The position numbers were made by a program, and so were the translations under genes. A DNA stretch of 64,000 nt from Rothia santali (GTDB lineage Bacteria; Actinomycetota; Actinomycetes; Actinomycetales; Micrococcaceae): the NCBI RefSeq assembly GCF_024199905.1, contig NZ_JANAFB010000014.1, positions 1-64,000 on the forward strand, written 5' to 3'. Numbering within the stretch: the stretch's first letter is position 1; each line of letters starts with the position of its first letter. Below, one piece after another: positions 63,861 to 64,000 of this stretch. The notes below the pieces were generated by a model, which had not been told where the DNA came from, ran no database searches, and was given only the letters and a program-made list of their open reading frames with translations.

Positions 63861-64000
63861 TTGGTATGCGGTAGCACTGGCGTCTGAGGCGGCTGTCGCA
63901 CCCGTGGGAAAAGAGTCATAAATGGCGGCCGCAGGGTGGAATATGATACTCCGGTGCCCCTTGAATCAGTCTACAAAACGACCGTTTGATGAGACTGGCG
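63861..64000. other. Upstream region of the integrase
   Basis: No gene is seen. The stretch is moderately AT-rich (AATATGATACT at ~63940) and may hold the integrase promoter. The 3' part of tRNA-Lys is not repeated here. Confidence 0.5.

Larger units (their letters stand above)
24766..64000. mobile_element. Integrative and conjugative element, right end not reached
   Basis: From the 3' end of tRNA-Lys onward, GC content drops, codon use relaxes and starts have ordinary Shine-Dalgarno sites. The region holds a repressor switch, a sigma factor, a type IV secretion set with VirB4/VirD4-like ATPases, SSB, a MobF relaxase, an oriT-like region and a tyrosine integrase. No second copy of the tRNA 3' end is seen before 64000, so the other attachment site lies beyond. 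Confidence 0.9.

Noticed and set aside
63861-64000. Second attachment site of the element
   Set aside because: Compared by eye with the tRNA-Lys 3' half; no match longer than a few bases.

Overview
The window is from a very GC-rich actinobacterium, most likely a member of the Micrococcales (Kocuria- or Micrococcus-like). The left part uses almost only G/C third positions, carries a long actinobacterial Lhr helicase, a DUF4916/Nudix protein and a cardiolipin synthase of actinobacterial type, and has many genes that look leaderless (a TANNNT -10 box six or seven bases before the start codon). The genus is an inference from content and composition, not a database match. The first ~60 bases look like leftover transposase-type library adaptor, so position 1 is probably a contig edge.

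Positions 62-24765 are chromosomal housekeeping DNA: lhr (5' truncated), a frameshifted alpha/beta-hydrolase, an aldo/keto reductase, isopentenyl-diphosphate isomerase (idi), an amino-acid permease, an RluA-type pseudouridine synthase, a GH76-type glycosidase, a Nudix protein, tRNA-guanine transglycosylase (tgt), an SRPBCC protein, a FUSC membrane protein, a long frameshifted coiled-coil gene, a membrane protein, cardiolipin synthase, an unknown conserved protein, a three-domain glutaminase and tRNA-Lys(TTT).

From the 3' end of tRNA-Lys to the end of the window (about 39 kb, right end not reached) lies an integrative and conjugative element with lower GC and ordinary Shine-Dalgarno starts. 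Its left edge is a divergent repressor/Cro-like switch with operator-like repeats; the repressor C-terminus is read antisense through the tRNA. Next come a DNA-binding protein, a DUF2637 membrane protein, a winged-helix replication-type protein with inverted-repeat sites inside its gene, and an element-encoded sigma factor. A type IV secretion block follows (29434-39656): membrane-anchored transglycosylase/endopeptidase, lipoprotein, pilin-like and VirB6-like membrane proteins, a VirB4 split over two genes, and a VirD4 coupling protein. Then come HNH and DUF4913 proteins, SSB, and a 2742-residue methyltransferase-helicase whose 5' end overlaps a second gene in another frame. A MobF relaxase and a zinc-finger/coiled-coil partner are read leftwards from an oriT-like region.

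Between the oriT-like hairpin and a leaderless TIR-domain gene lies a 1.3-kb non-coding stretch with three copies of a ~460-bp unit. Each unit contains three conserved hairpins, and paired base changes preserve the stems. This structured repeat array is the strongest candidate for something undescribed. The element then carries NrdH, a sortase with a proline-rich wall or membrane protein and a membrane-anchored surface protein (possibly mating-pair adhesion), two small proteins and a tyrosine integrase.
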